NCBI GenBank assembly: GCA_963788285.1
Contig: CAWBGB010000004.1
Span: forward strand, 1 to 64,000
Length of the DNA stretch: 64,000 bases
Source of the DNA: Alicyclobacillus_A sp963788285
GTDB lineage: Bacteria > Bacillota > Bacilli > Alicyclobacillales > Alicyclobacillaceae
Direction of reading: 5' to 3'
Notes under the pieces: generated by a model
Told to the model about the DNA's origin: nothing
The model's input: the letters and a program-made list of their open reading frames with translations, nothing else
The model's database searches: none
Translations under genes and position numbers: made by a program
Part shown: in pieces, positions 10,678-19,193 of the stretch
Numbering within the stretch: the first letter of the stretch is position 1
Layout: every line of letters starts with the position of its first letter

Positions 10678-10995
10678 ATGTTCGATATCACGAAGGACAT
10701 CCAATCGCTGACGAATTTCCGGCGCAATTCCGCAGAGTTTCTTAAGCAGCTGAAAAAGAGCAAGCGTCCCCTGGTCTTGACCGTGAACGGCGAAGCAGAG
10801 GCCGTTGTGCAGGACGCCGAAGCATACCAGAAGTTGCTCGACACGGCCGCACGCGCCGATGTTTACGAGGCCATCCGCCAAGGAGTTGAAGACGTAGCTC
10901 GCCGGCGAACGCGCCCGGCTCGCGATGTGTTCAACGAAGTACGCATCGCCACCTCCGGCCGCAGACGCATACGTTGTCAAGCGGATTCTCCATGA
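10678..10995 (+). CDS. Phd/YefM-family antitoxin
   Basis: The first 60 residues fit type II antitoxins of the Phd/YefM group, DNA-binding proteins that neutralise RelE/ParE or Doc toxins and repress their own operon: MFDITKDIQSLTNFRRNSAE, FLKQLKKSKRPLVLTVNG and EAEAVVQDAEAYQKLLD. A second half (EAIRQGVEDVARRRTRPARD) is the usual toxin-binding tail. The start at 10678 is the natural one for the family. The last about 15 residues (ATSGRRRIRCQADSP) run out of frame over a methyltransferase fragment, so the true C-terminus has been replaced. No toxin gene follows, leaving an orphan antitoxin. Confidence 0.75.
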   Translation: MFDITKDIQSLTNFRRNSAEFLKQLKKSKRPLVLTVNGEAEAVVQDAEAYQKLLDTAARADVYEAIRQGVEDVARRRTRPARDVFNEVRIATSGRRRIRCQADSP

Positions 10996-11047
10996 CTGGA
11001 ATGATCAGCACTTACCCGTCTGCCAACGTTTCGAGTCAGCGGGATAA
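10946..11047 (+). pseudogene. O-methyltransferase fragment
   Basis: A frame different from the antitoxin reads SPPPAADAYVVKRILHDWND then QHLPVCQRF. This matches the catalytic-loop region of acetylserotonin O-methyltransferase-type enzymes, where the motif is AYxxKRxLHDWxDE. Only about 30 residues are present. It abuts the antitoxin C-terminus and may have replaced the toxin gene. Confidence 0.55.
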
Positions 11048-11210
11048 CGAAGCGATTGCACCTTGGCTGTAAATCAGCTATTAGAAACCGCTCGCCGTCG
11101 ATCTGCGCAGAGGGAGGCTCGGTGATTCAAACGAAGGCTAGGCTCACTAGAGTCGTGGGATTTTTGGCAGACGAAGGCTTCTTTTATCAGGCTCAGCAGG
11201 GGGAAACAAG

Positions 11211-12491
11211 ATGCAATTGAATAAATCTCTTTCATCAAGAATTGCGCCTCAGCCCGAATGGAGCAATGGGCTCTTGGTGACGTGGTTTGCAATAATCCCG
11301 GTGCTCGTGGGCATGGCGCTGCTATTCGCGCCGCCGGCTGTGTTTGCGCAAATGATCGAAGTTCCGGAGGGAGTCTCGCCGGAGGTAATCAACGACAACG
11401 ACGCGGTGCAGATTTTGAACGCAGGGAGGGCGGCCGAGTTGCCGCCGCCCGCGTCATCGGAAATCCCCTTCTTCGAGTATACGGAGGCTGCTAGTAGAGA
11501 TGGACATACTTACCTGGGCTCAATCGTGGGCGGCTTTCCGAATACTGGCGCCACCACGACCACGGCAAAGGTTGTCATTGTCCCGATTGTGCTCAACTTC
11601 AATTTCGGCGGTGGTAGTGTTCTCACTTTCAGCCCGACCGCCGGCGATCCGGGCTGTTTGGGAGCGGGCAGAACTGCTCTTAGCTTGACGCAGCGTTCCC
11701 CGCTGTTTCACCCGGTCTCCTTCACGATGAACGGCGTCAATGTAGGCAATACAACCTATCCGGACGCTTTTCAGCGTGGAGAGTTCTTCCAGATAATCAG
11801 CGCCAAGTATCACTTGGCTTTCAGCGTCACCACGCTGGCCGCACAGACAGTGACACTGGCGGCAAATACGTTTCATGCGAGTGTTTTCATAAAAAGCAGC
11901 CAATGCGGAAACAACACCGGAACTACTAACCTTCCCGGAACTTTAGGTGTTGTCGATATGACTACCTTCGACTCGATTGTTCGCAGCCTTATCAAGACCA
12001 AGGGCTTGAACGCCGGGGAATTCCCCTTTTTCGTGCTCTACAATTCAGTTCTGTCCGTGGGCGATTCTAGAAATTTTGGTAACTGTTGTGTTTTGGGTTA
12101 CCACAACAGCGAAAGCGGCATGGTTGCTAACCCCGGGCAAACCTATGGCGTAGGCCAGTTCGACGGTCGAGACCGAACCTTCTTCTCGAGTAGTGCGGAT
12201 ATATCCGCAATGACGCATGAAGTGGCCGAGTGGATCAACGATCCGAGCGTCCATAACATCGTCCCGGCATGGGGGCATATCGGACAACAGCCGGGCTGCC
12301 AGGATAACCTGGAGGTGGGAGACCCCTTATCTGGCACGTTTTTCCCGAGCAAGACCCTCAACGGTTTCACTTACCATCTGCAGGAGCTGGCTTTCTTCTC
12401 GTGGTTCTACGGCAAACCGTCGATAGGGGCGGGGGGCCTGTTTTCTGACAATGGCAGGTTCAAGACGGATGCCGGTCCGATCTGCCACTGA
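11211..12491 (+). CDS. secreted zincin-like protein with a THEVAEWxxDP motif
   Basis: The N-terminus has a basic start, a hydrophobic helix (WFAIIPVLVGMALLFAPPAVF) and an AQ-type cleavage site near residue 45, so the protein is probably exported. The body is beta-rich and Gly/Thr/Ser-rich, with KVVIVPIVLNFNF and six or so cysteines. Near residue 325 the motif DISAMTHEVAEWINDP contains an HExxx arrangement seen in a family of secreted proteins related to metallopeptidases. A glutamate follows in CQDNLEVGDP. RBS gggggaaa precedes the ATG. The role is unknown; extracellular protease or surface protein are the two readings. Confidence 0.7.
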   Translation: MQLNKSLSSRIAPQPEWSNGLLVTWFAIIPVLVGMALLFAPPAVFAQMIEVPEGVSPEVINDNDAVQILNAGRAAELPPPASSEIPFFEYTEAASRDGHTYLGSIVGGFPNTGATTTTAKVVIVPIVLNFNFGGGSVLTFSPTAGDPGCLGAGRTALSLTQRSPLFHPVSFTMNGVNVGNTTYPDAFQRGEFFQIISAKYHLAFSVTTLAAQTVTLAANTFHASVFIKSSQCGNNTGTTNLPGTLGVVDMTTFDSIVRSLIKTKGLNAGEFPFFVLYNSVLSVGDSRNFGNCCVLGYHNSESGMVANPGQTYGVGQFDGRDRTFFSSSADISAMTHEVAEWINDPSVHNIVPAWGHIGQQPGCQDNLEVGDPLSGTFFPSKTLNGFTYHLQELAFFSWFYGKPSIGAGGLFSDNGRFKTDAGPICH

Positions 12492-12819
12492 GATGGCGCG
12501 GATGCCCGATGGTCAACGACCTCCGGCGGCGAGAGCTTTTTTCTACCAAAGATGGTCCGCTCGCGCTGTTACCATCGAACCTGAACCGCGAGCGGCATTC
12601 ACTTCTGAATTCTGCTCTGACTATAAGGATTGCGCGTCCGCCAACGTCGATTATGATGTCTGAATACTTGCGGGCAAGCTGGCGCACTTGTGTTCGGAGA
12701 TTAGCACCATGGAGTGCCACAGCCGTGTAACCGGGCGGGCCTTCGGTGAGACCCCGACTCCCGTGGCTTTGTTGGAAAGGAGTCGCGGGCTCGACGGAGA
12801 GCCGTGCAACAACCAGACT
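12492..12819. other. gap downstream of the secreted protein
   Basis: No gene or clear signal recognised between the secreted protein and repeat copy c. Confidence 0.35.
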
Positions 12820-13135
12820 GGCTTTCTGGCGGCGAGCTGGATTTGAACTTCCCGGCCCCGTCGTCGTTAAGCTGGATTTTTGATTGCCGCGCTGGCTCTG
12901 TCATGGGCGCCGGCTTAAATTCCTCGTAAGCCAGAAGTAAGTAACCGTCGTATAAGCGCTTGGTAGATACCCTACTTCATCATCGAAAGGCATGCCCATG
13001 TGACAGGTTGCTGGTCTGTCGGACACCAAGCGGGTCTTCAGCGGTTGAACGATTGAGACCATGATGACCGGCAGCGAAATCGACGGGTCTCGGGGGTTCA
13101 AATCCAGTCCGCTCCACCAGCCAGGCCGGGTCCAG
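12820..13135. mobile_element. MITE-like element, copy c, with tRNA-3'-end-like inverted ends
   Basis: A non-coding unit of about 280-315 bases is bounded by inverted copies of the same block: left gagctggatttgaacttccc at 12834-12853, right its complement gggggttcaaatccagtcc at 13091-13109, followed by gctccacca. The interior is nearly identical to copy f at 31.6-31.9 kb, including ggcatgcccatgtgacaggt and attgagaccatgatgaccgg. No ORF codes for a transposase, so it would move in trans, if at all. The right end looks like a T-arm plus acceptor CCA end. Confidence 0.7.
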
Positions 13136-13179
13136 CCCGGAGACATAGGTTACATAATGTACCGGCTACATAGGTGACA

Positions 13180-13487
13180 ACCTGGGGCGAAGGGGTTGTC
13201 GAGAGGTTCGAGCACGCGCGTCTCGAGATCGAAGTATCCTAAGTCGTAATCCATAAAGCTTTCGGTGGGCCCGAGGGCACGCAGCTCGAAGTAACCCTCG
13301 ACCAGGCGTCGCGTTTGCTCGCTGATCGCAATCCACCCGCAGGCGCCGTGATCTGCATGCGCGCAGCCAGATTAGTTACATAGCCCACGGGGGTGTACTC
13401 GACTCGACCGCCCGTCTCAACCGCACGCATGACGACTTCACCGCTGCTGACGCCGACCCGAGCTTCTATTGCGGGTTTGCTCTCCAA
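13180..13487 (-). pseudogene. class III cyclase, C-terminal fragment
   Basis: The fragment reads IEARVGVSSGEVVMRAVETG then YTPVGYVTNLAARMQ, the second half of a class III nucleotidyl cyclase domain. One frameshift later the protein continues ISEQTRRLVEGYFELRALGP. N-terminal catalytic residues and any ATPase or TPR region are absent. It may be related to the TPR fragment at 9.8 kb, since these often belong to one large protein. Confidence 0.6.
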
Positions 13488-13733
13488 AGTTCAGCCGTTC
13501 CGCATAGTCCCGCAATCCCGCTTGGACGCGTAGTGCGGCGGCCGAGCAGCCCATCGTACTGGGTTATCGCTGGCGCTTGGGCGTTCGAACTGTGATAGCT
13601 CGCCTGGTTCGATTATCACGTCCGGCGGATGCGCCAGTTCGACCGCTCCCAGCAGATGCCGAATTGCCGCGGCGTCTAACAGCAGAGCGTACGATGCAGA
13701 TTTTTCGTCGAATTTCGGGCGGCCTTACGGAGA

Positions 13734-13795
13734 GCCGCGTGCAACTCGACTGGCTGGTGGGAGCGGACTGGATTTGAAGCTCCGAGCCCCGTCGA
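13734..13795 (-). repeat. tRNA-3'-end-like repeat, copy d (one end only)
   Basis: The string gactggctggtgggagcgga followed by ctggatttgaagctccgagccccgtcg matches the left end of copies c and f. No partner end is seen within 400 bases. Confidence 0.6.
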
Positions 13796-13955
13796 TGCAC
13801 TGAGGCGAATAGCGCCTCGAGCATAATCGCTAAAAATGAAGCTTGTCGCGCTGGAGTATAGAAAAGAGCGCGGGCAGAATGGAACCGGCGAGTGACAAAT
13901 AGCGGTCAGGCGGCAGTATGCAGCGGAATCAACAGCAGCGCGAGGTTGATGGCTT

Positions 13956-14847
13956 ATGAAAATCGGCATTGTATCCGTGGGGCTCGGGCCCCTCAGCGAT
14001 CCTGACATAATGGCGCACGTGGCGCGCACTGCTGAGCAATGCGGCTTCGAATCGCTGTGGGCGCCTGACCATTCGGCAATTCCCGACGGACATCAGACCA
14101 AATGTCCCTACACGCCCAACGGGGAGATCCCCGGAGGCTCCAACGCTCCACTGGTTGAGCCGATTAGCGCGCTTATCGTTCCTGGCTGGGCTCACCTCGA
14201 AGATCAAACTCGGCACGGGCGTCATGATCCTCCCGCAACGGCATCCGTTTTACGTCGCCAAGGAACTCGCCACCCTCGACTTGATCTCCAAGGGCCGGGC
14301 GATTCTCGGAATCGGCAGCGGGTGGTGTGCCGAGGAGTTCGGGGCCCTCGGCCTTGATTTCCGTCAGCGCGGCAAACGTACCGATGAAGGGATGAGGGCG
14401 CTTCGTGTGCTGTGGCGCGATGATCCCTCTACGTTTGAAGGCACGCATTTCAGCTTCCACCGCATCCGCAGCTTTCCCAAGCCCGTGCAAGAAGGCGGTG
14501 TGCCAATCCTGGTGGGTGGCCATTCGCGCGCAGCGGCGCGGCGGGCGGCACGCTATGGCGACGGTTTTTACCCGCTGACGCCAATCGTCGATTCCGACGT
14601 GAGCAAAATCGACTTCGTCAAGGAAATCAACGGGCTGATCGTGCTGCTCAAACAGGAATGCGACAAGGTGGAGCGCAAGTTCGACGGCTTTGATATTAGC
14701 ACCAGCGCCGCACCCAACCTCGATATTATCAAGCGTCTGGAGGACATCGGCGTCACGCGCGTGTCGACGGGCTTGGCCGCTTCGGACCGCGACGGGATTA
14801 CACGGTCGTTGGAAAAGATCGCTAACCATATTATCGCGCGGGTGTAA
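13956..14847 (+). pseudogene. LLM-class F420-dependent oxidoreductase, one frameshift
   Basis: The first 75 residues (MKIGIVSVGLGPLSDPD to EPISAL) and the second frame (SFLAGLTSKIKLGTGVMILP to the end) join as one luciferase-like TIM-barrel enzyme of normal length, about 297 residues. Signatures are ESLWAPDHSAIPDG, QRHPFYVAKELATLDLISKG and GIGSGWCAEEFGALGLDF. Removing one extra base at about 14178 (cttatcg to cttcg) restores LSFLAGLTS exactly, so this may be a sequencing error. The family reduces substrates with F420H2; the substrate is unknown. Confidence 0.8.
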
Positions 14848-14977
14848 CAGAACCCGCGGCGTCGTGCTGCGGCAGCTTTGCCGCCGGACCCGATTTGCGC
14901 GCGATCTCTATACTCAACATCGAACAGGACGAGAGGGCGAGTCAGTCGCACTGTGCATCTGCGAGCACAAAAGAGAC

Positions 14978-16480
14978 CTAGAACTGGGACTCAAAGGCGC
15001 CAATGTCGCAGACGTGTTCGTGATGATCGGGGCGCGGAAAGCCCCGCTGATCGGTAGTAATCCGCTTGGGCGGCGATGCCTGGTTGGTGCATTCGGCGAT
15101 CGGTATGACATTAATCGCTGGGCTCCCGGATTCAAGCGCTATCGTCTGTGTACGCCCGCCGTTGTTCCGAAGCCCTCTCGGGTCGAGCTTGGGATTGGTG
15201 CCGTTGTGACTATCAATTGACTTGAATTTGCAGCTTGCGTCGTCAGCAATATTGTAGCCGACGTCGGTAATGGTTCCGGCGCAATCGCCGCCAATACTAG
15301 CCGCCAGGATTATGCTCTTGAGACTAGGCTGCCACGGCACTTTGTTGCCAATGCCGCCGCCCTCGCTGGAGTCAGAGCTGTTGCCAGAGAAGGTGCTGTT
15401 GGTGAGGGTCAGCGGACCCCCGTCATTCCCGATTGCGCCACCGTAGCCGGCGGCGCTGTTACGGGAGAACGTGCTGTTGGTGACGATCAGGGTACCGAAG
15501 TCGTTCTCGATGCCGCCACCGCCGTAGTAGGCGCCGTTTCCGGAGAACGTGCTGTTGGTGACGCGTGTCGTACCCGTGTCGTTCTCGATGCCGCCGCCAT
15601 AGCCGGAGGCGCCGTCACCTGAGAAGGTGCTGTCGGAGACGGCGGTTAGAATACCGTCGCTCGAAATGCCACCGCCGTAAGTGCAGCTGTTGCCGGAGAA
15701 CGTGCTGTGGATGACGGTTAAAGTACCGTCGCTTGAAATGCCGCCGCCGAAGGTGCAGCTGTTGCCGGAGAAGGTACTGTCGCTGACTGTTAGAGTACCG
15801 CTGGTGTCAATGCCGCCGCCGTAGTTAGCACTGCTACGGGAGAAGGTGCTTTTCGTGACGGTTACAGTACCCGCATCGTTTTCAATGCCGGCACCAAAGA
15901 TAGCACTGTTAGCGGTGAAGCCGCAGTTGGTGAGCGTTAGAGTACCCTCATTGTTAATGCCGGCACCATAGCTGGCACTGTTAGCGGAGAAGCTGCAGCT
16001 GGTGACCGTTAGAGTACCTGCGTTGTTAATGCCGCCGCCATACAAGCTGTTGCCGTCAGCGATCGTCAGTCGGTTGAGGTCGAGCGTGGCGCCGGAGTTT
16101 ACGGCGATGACTTGATAAGAACCCGAGCCATCAACGGTAATTCTCTCGCCGGTCCCATCAATCCCAAGAGCCTCGTAGACGGGCGGAAGGCTCGCGGACA
16201 GATTAATGGTGCCGCTGATGATGAAGTTGATCCTGTCGTTCCCGCTCCCGGCAGCGCAATCGCCTGAAGTCGTATCCGTTTCTTCGTCGGCGTTGGTGAT
16301 GGCCTCGCGCAGACTGCACAACCCGTCCCCACTGGTCGACTCGTCCAAGAGAGTATTGACAATTATCGTTGCCGCACGTGCGGTCGCGCTAAGCATAAGC
16401 ACGAGCGCTGCTGCCATTCCCGCTGTCAGCGCCGTACCCATTCTGAGCCTTCTCCGGCTTCGATAATCTTCAGGCTTCAT
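14978..16480 (-). CDS. secreted CSLREA-type right-handed beta-helix protein
   Basis: An N-terminal signal (LRMGTALTAGMAAALVLMLS then ATARAA) is followed by the CSLREA element (DGLCSLREAITNADE) that starts many secreted, choice-of-anchor type proteins. A long parabolic array of about ten repeats of the form ATLTVxxSTFSGNSAxYGGGI then makes a right-handed parallel beta-helix. The end AINVIPIAECTNQ...CDIGAFESQF is the usual family terminus. It is probably an outer-surface or secreted adhesin- or lyase-like protein, but no catalytic residues are evident. The ATG at 16480 is preferred to an upstream TTG at 16510. The repeats make it prone to copy-number change. Confidence 0.88.
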   Translation of the reverse strand: MKPEDYRSRRRLRMGTALTAGMAAALVLMLSATARAATIIVNTLLDESTSGDGLCSLREAITNADEETDTTSGDCAAGSGNDRINFIISGTINLSASLPPVYEALGIDGTGERITVDGSGSYQVIAVNSGATLDLNRLTIADGNSLYGGGINNAGTLTVTSCSFSANSASYGAGINNEGTLTLTNCGFTANSAIFGAGIENDAGTVTVTKSTFSRSSANYGGGIDTSGTLTVSDSTFSGNSCTFGGGISSDGTLTVIHSTFSGNSCTYGGGISSDGILTAVSDSTFSGDGASGYGGGIENDTGTTRVTNSTFSGNGAYYGGGGIENDFGTLIVTNSTFSRNSAAGYGGAIGNDGGPLTLTNSTFSGNSSDSSEGGGIGNKVPWQPSLKSIILAASIGGDCAGTITDVGYNIADDASCKFKSIDSHNGTNPKLDPRGLRNNGGRTQTIALESGSPAINVIPIAECTNQASPPKRITTDQRGFPRPDHHEHVCDIGAFESQF

Positions 16481-16510
16481 GATGGCTCGGAATCTCCCCG
16501 CGATTGTCAA

Positions 16511-16822
16511 TGGCCCGCCGACGTTTAACGAAATGCCTCAATTTCGTCAACTGTCAGCAATTTTGAATTTCTTCATGGATTTGTCGGCGAGGAATATTTC
16601 GAGAATCCTCCTTCGCCCAGGTGCCACTGTCACCCCTTGTCCCGGTTGGATTTGCTGGGATGGGGCAGGTAAATGGACGAGCCAACATTGAAGCAGTACA
16701 CCGATGTCCGTATCGAAGCTCAGGGTGAGGTAGACCGCCACTTCGCAACGATGCTCCCATGAAATGGAAAATGCTCGTCCCGCACACCAGCGTGATCTGG
16801 ATTCGAAGTGCGCAGGCCATAA
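16511..16822. other. gap upstream of the beta-helix gene
   Basis: This is the probable promoter region of the beta-helix gene. No gene recognised. Confidence 0.35.
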
Positions 16823-17041
16823 GAAACTTCATGCCCGCGCGAAGCGCTAGCCGATTTTAAGTCCAGTTCCGAGCAGTGGCGACTTGCGGCGAACGAATTC
16901 CGCTCTCAGTTGACCAAGGAGCGTGGCGATTATCTGATGCGCAAAGAAATGTGGGCCATGGTGGCGGCCACCGGCGCGGCCATCGTTACGGCCATCGCGG
17001 TCGTCTACTTCATCATCTACGCCGTCCACGGCGAAAGATGA
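16823..17041 (+). CDS. small single-pass membrane protein, 5' end missing
   Basis: An open frame with clear coding character reads WRLAANEFRSQLTKERGDYL then MRKEMWAMVAATGAAIVTAI and AVVYFIIYAVHGER. This is a charged helix followed by one membrane helix and a short basic tail, the pattern of small phage or plasmid membrane proteins of the type ...ERGDYLxRxE.... No ATG is found before the charged segment, so either a TTG start near 16910 is used or the 5' end has been lost. Function unknown. Confidence 0.5.
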   Translation, partial: ETSCPREALADFKSSSEQWRLAANEFRSQLTKERGDYLMRKEMWAMVAATGAAIVTAIAVVYFIIYAVHGER

Positions 17042-17714
17042 CTGAGGAGCTGAGATAGCGGAATCATGAGTGCTCAAGCAGCTAGAGAGTGCTAACAGGG
17101 CAAGCGCGATGGCCGTCTTGGAATATATATATCTGCTCGGCGGGTCAGCGTCGGCTCGGTAAAGTTGCCCCCGACATTTGTAGGTGCAGGTGCGAACGAT
17201 AGCGGCAAGGGGGCAGGAGGGAAAATTGAACACGGCGGAGGATTAGTGGTCGCCGCGCCAGCGGCTCTTAAAGACCTTCGCATAAGTACCAGTTCTGTCT
17301 ACTTGCCCCCCGCCAGTGTGTTCCCCTTCGCAACTCTGTCGCTGAAATGCGCAGAAAAATGGGACCGCACGCGAGCGCGCGGCCTCAAGCGTGGCATTGT
17401 TTTTCAAATTGGGAGTGCGTGCCAACGATAAGCGCGAGCGGTCGGGGAGGAGGCTTTCACGGAACTATTCAAGAAGCGTCAAGAATGGCCTGTCCGCAAA
17501 CGCACCGGCTATCTGGTTCCGCCAAGAAGCTCGAGTAAGCGATTTTTTAACGCTAATTCGGCGGGTGAGCGCGGACTGGCTTCCAGCCAGCGCTCGAAGT
17601 TCTTGGACACGAACCGTATGCTCGGTCTCGGGATGCTTCACCTTAACGGAGATCGGCGTCTGACCGCGCGCCCGATGTCCTCGATCCATTCATTCTCGCG
17701 AAAGATCTGAGGGA
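17042..17714. other. gap with no confident gene
   Basis: Several frames are open but none resembles a known protein or shows a good start. A 15-20 base AT-rich stretch lies near 17121-17135. Confidence 0.3.
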
Positions 17715-17936
17715 CTAGTCCGTGATAATACGATTGACGAATTCGGCGAATTGAGGTTTCTTCGCCTTGCTGCGGACTGGCATGTCGCGGACCTGACGTC
17801 GCTGGTTCATTTCAAGGGCGAGCCATTGATTGCCGCTGATCTTGATCCCGAGCGCGTCGAGCTTCTGGCGCGCGGCGAGCGGAGGGCATGAAAAGTCGGC
17901 GTTGAGCTGTTGCTCGAATTCAAAGTACTTTTCCAT
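17715..17936 (-). CDS. nitrate-reductase-associated protein family, truncated
   Basis: MEKYFEFEQQLNADFSCPPL and ARQKLDALGIKISGNQWLAL fit the first half of the small Nitr_red_assoc family (typically about 140-150 residues), which is found near assimilatory nitrate reductases. The reading frame ends after 73 residues. A downstream minus-strand frame (ELRALAGSQSALTRR near 17,590) may be its shifted C-terminus. No nitrate reductase gene lies nearby. The assignment rests on the N-terminal motif alone. Confidence 0.5.
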   Translation of the reverse strand: MEKYFEFEQQLNADFSCPPLAARQKLDALGIKISGNQWLALEMNQRRQVRDMPVRSKAKKPQFAEFVNRIITD

Positions 17937-18021
17937 TTGAACTAATTTGAATGCTGAGTTGAGTCATCACGACCCTCAGCACTTCGCATTAAATTAAAAT
18001 GAATCTTTGCTAATCGATAAC

Positions 18022-18681
18022 ATGGCTGACGCTCATGCCCACGTGGACAAGCCGGAACCGCGCTGGCAGGCCCTTCTCGCAATGGCCGCTGTCGGCGGAG
18101 TTTACTTGGCGTTGCCCAGAGAACTCGTCATCGGCTCGACATGGTTGTTGCCGACTGTCATCGCTGTCTCACTCGCCCCGACCATCGTGACTCATCGCAT
18201 GGGACGGCATTCGTTCAATCACGTCTTGGGGATCGTGAATAATGGCATCATCACTGTCGCTCTCATCGGTTCAGTCAGTCTGCTGGTTGCGACGTTGGCA
18301 TCGCATCAACAGGCGCCTCTGCGACTTTTACGCTCTGGTGCTGAGCTTTGGCTCACGAATGTTCTCGTCTTCTCGCTCTGGTATTGGCGGCTCGACAGCG
18401 GCGGCCCGAACGTGCGCGACAAGCATCCGGATTTCGTTAGCCGAAGTTTCGTTTTCCCGCAAATGCAGATCGAAAAAAGCGAGCGTGAACGATTTGGCGT
18501 CGAACACTGGCGGCCGGGTTTTGTGGATTACCTTTTTATTTCGTTCACGCAAAGCTCCACCTTCGGACCAACCGATGCACCACTTCTGACTCGCTGGGCG
18601 AAGCTACTCGCTATGGTGCAGATTTTCATTTCGCTGAGTATCGTCATACTGCTGATCGCGCGCGCCGTTGGAGTGCTCTAA
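18022..18681 (+). CDS. polytopic membrane protein with a C-terminal pore-like segment
   Basis: About six membrane helices are visible: WQALLAMAAVGGVYLAL, WLLPTVIAVSLAPTIV, a helix around IITVALIGSVSLLVATLA, LWLTNVLVFSLWYWRL, and a last one, AKLLAMVQIFISLSIVILLI. The segment YWRLDSGGP and then FVDYLFISFTQSSTFGPTDA is highly conserved in a family of uncharacterised bacterial membrane proteins, and the latter resembles a two-helix potassium-channel filter region in position. Function unknown. The ATG at 18022 is favoured, but an upstream TTG at 18007 is possible. Confidence 0.75.
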   Translation: MADAHAHVDKPEPRWQALLAMAAVGGVYLALPRELVIGSTWLLPTVIAVSLAPTIVTHRMGRHSFNHVLGIVNNGIITVALIGSVSLLVATLASHQQAPLRLLRSGAELWLTNVLVFSLWYWRLDSGGPNVRDKHPDFVSRSFVFPQMQIEKSERERFGVEHWRPGFVDYLFISFTQSSTFGPTDAPLLTRWAKLLAMVQIFISLSIVILLIARAVGVL

Positions 18682-18719
18682 ACTGACATCTCCGACGATC
18701 AGCAAATCCCGACCCACAA

Positions 18720-18831
18720 GTGGCTGAACGCGCTTCGGTAATGTTGGGCGCGTTTCTGCAACCCCTGGATATCTCGATCATCAGCGTGGCGCTGCCACTC
18801 ATGCAGCGCAGCTTCGGAGCAGCGTTCGGGA
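18720..18831 (+). pseudogene. MFS (EmrB/QacA type) transporter, N-terminal fragment
   Basis: The peptide VMLGAFLQPLDISIISVALP then LMQRSFGAAF is the first helix and motif D1 region of DHA2-family drug exporters. After 37 residues the sequence becomes the antisense of a Tn3 transposase fragment, so the gene was cut by transposon DNA. Confidence 0.7.
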
Positions 18832-19034
18832 TTGATCGCGGCATTCAGGCCGGTGAACTGGTCAGAGACCAAGTCGTAATAGGTCACACCCCGCTCATAG
18901 CCAAAGTACTTGGGGTTCGGCCCCGCGTGCAGCGTCCGCACCGGAACGACAAAGCGGAGCCCGTCGGCGGAGGCCACCTCGCCACCGCCCCAGGCTTGCA
19001 CGAGCGGTATATTATTTTGGCCGCGACCAGGCAT
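18831..19034 (-). pseudogene. Tn3-family transposase fragment
   Basis: QAWGGGEVASADGLRFVVPV and NPKYFGYERGVTYYDLVSDQ followed by FTGLN are diagnostic for the catalytic DDE core of Tn3-family transposases (GGGExxSxDGxRF...). Only about 65 residues are left, and the frame leaves the family exactly where the MFS fragment begins. No terminal repeats are seen. Confidence 0.85.
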
Positions 19035-19193
19035 TGCGAATAAAGTTCTGATTGACCCAAACCGAACTGAATCCGACGGAAATCATGACTGATACAGGCG
19101 CCTATACCGATGTGGTGTTCGGCCCGACCTGCGGGCGCGGATTGCCGAATATCGGCGCTCAGGGATGGCGCGGCCGATCCTGATACCGGCGGG

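Noticed and set aside
12820..13135. Functional tRNA or tmRNA gene
   Set aside because: Only a T-loop-like and CCA-like end is present. The T-stem does not pair well and no acceptor 5' strand, D-arm or anticodon arm could be matched.
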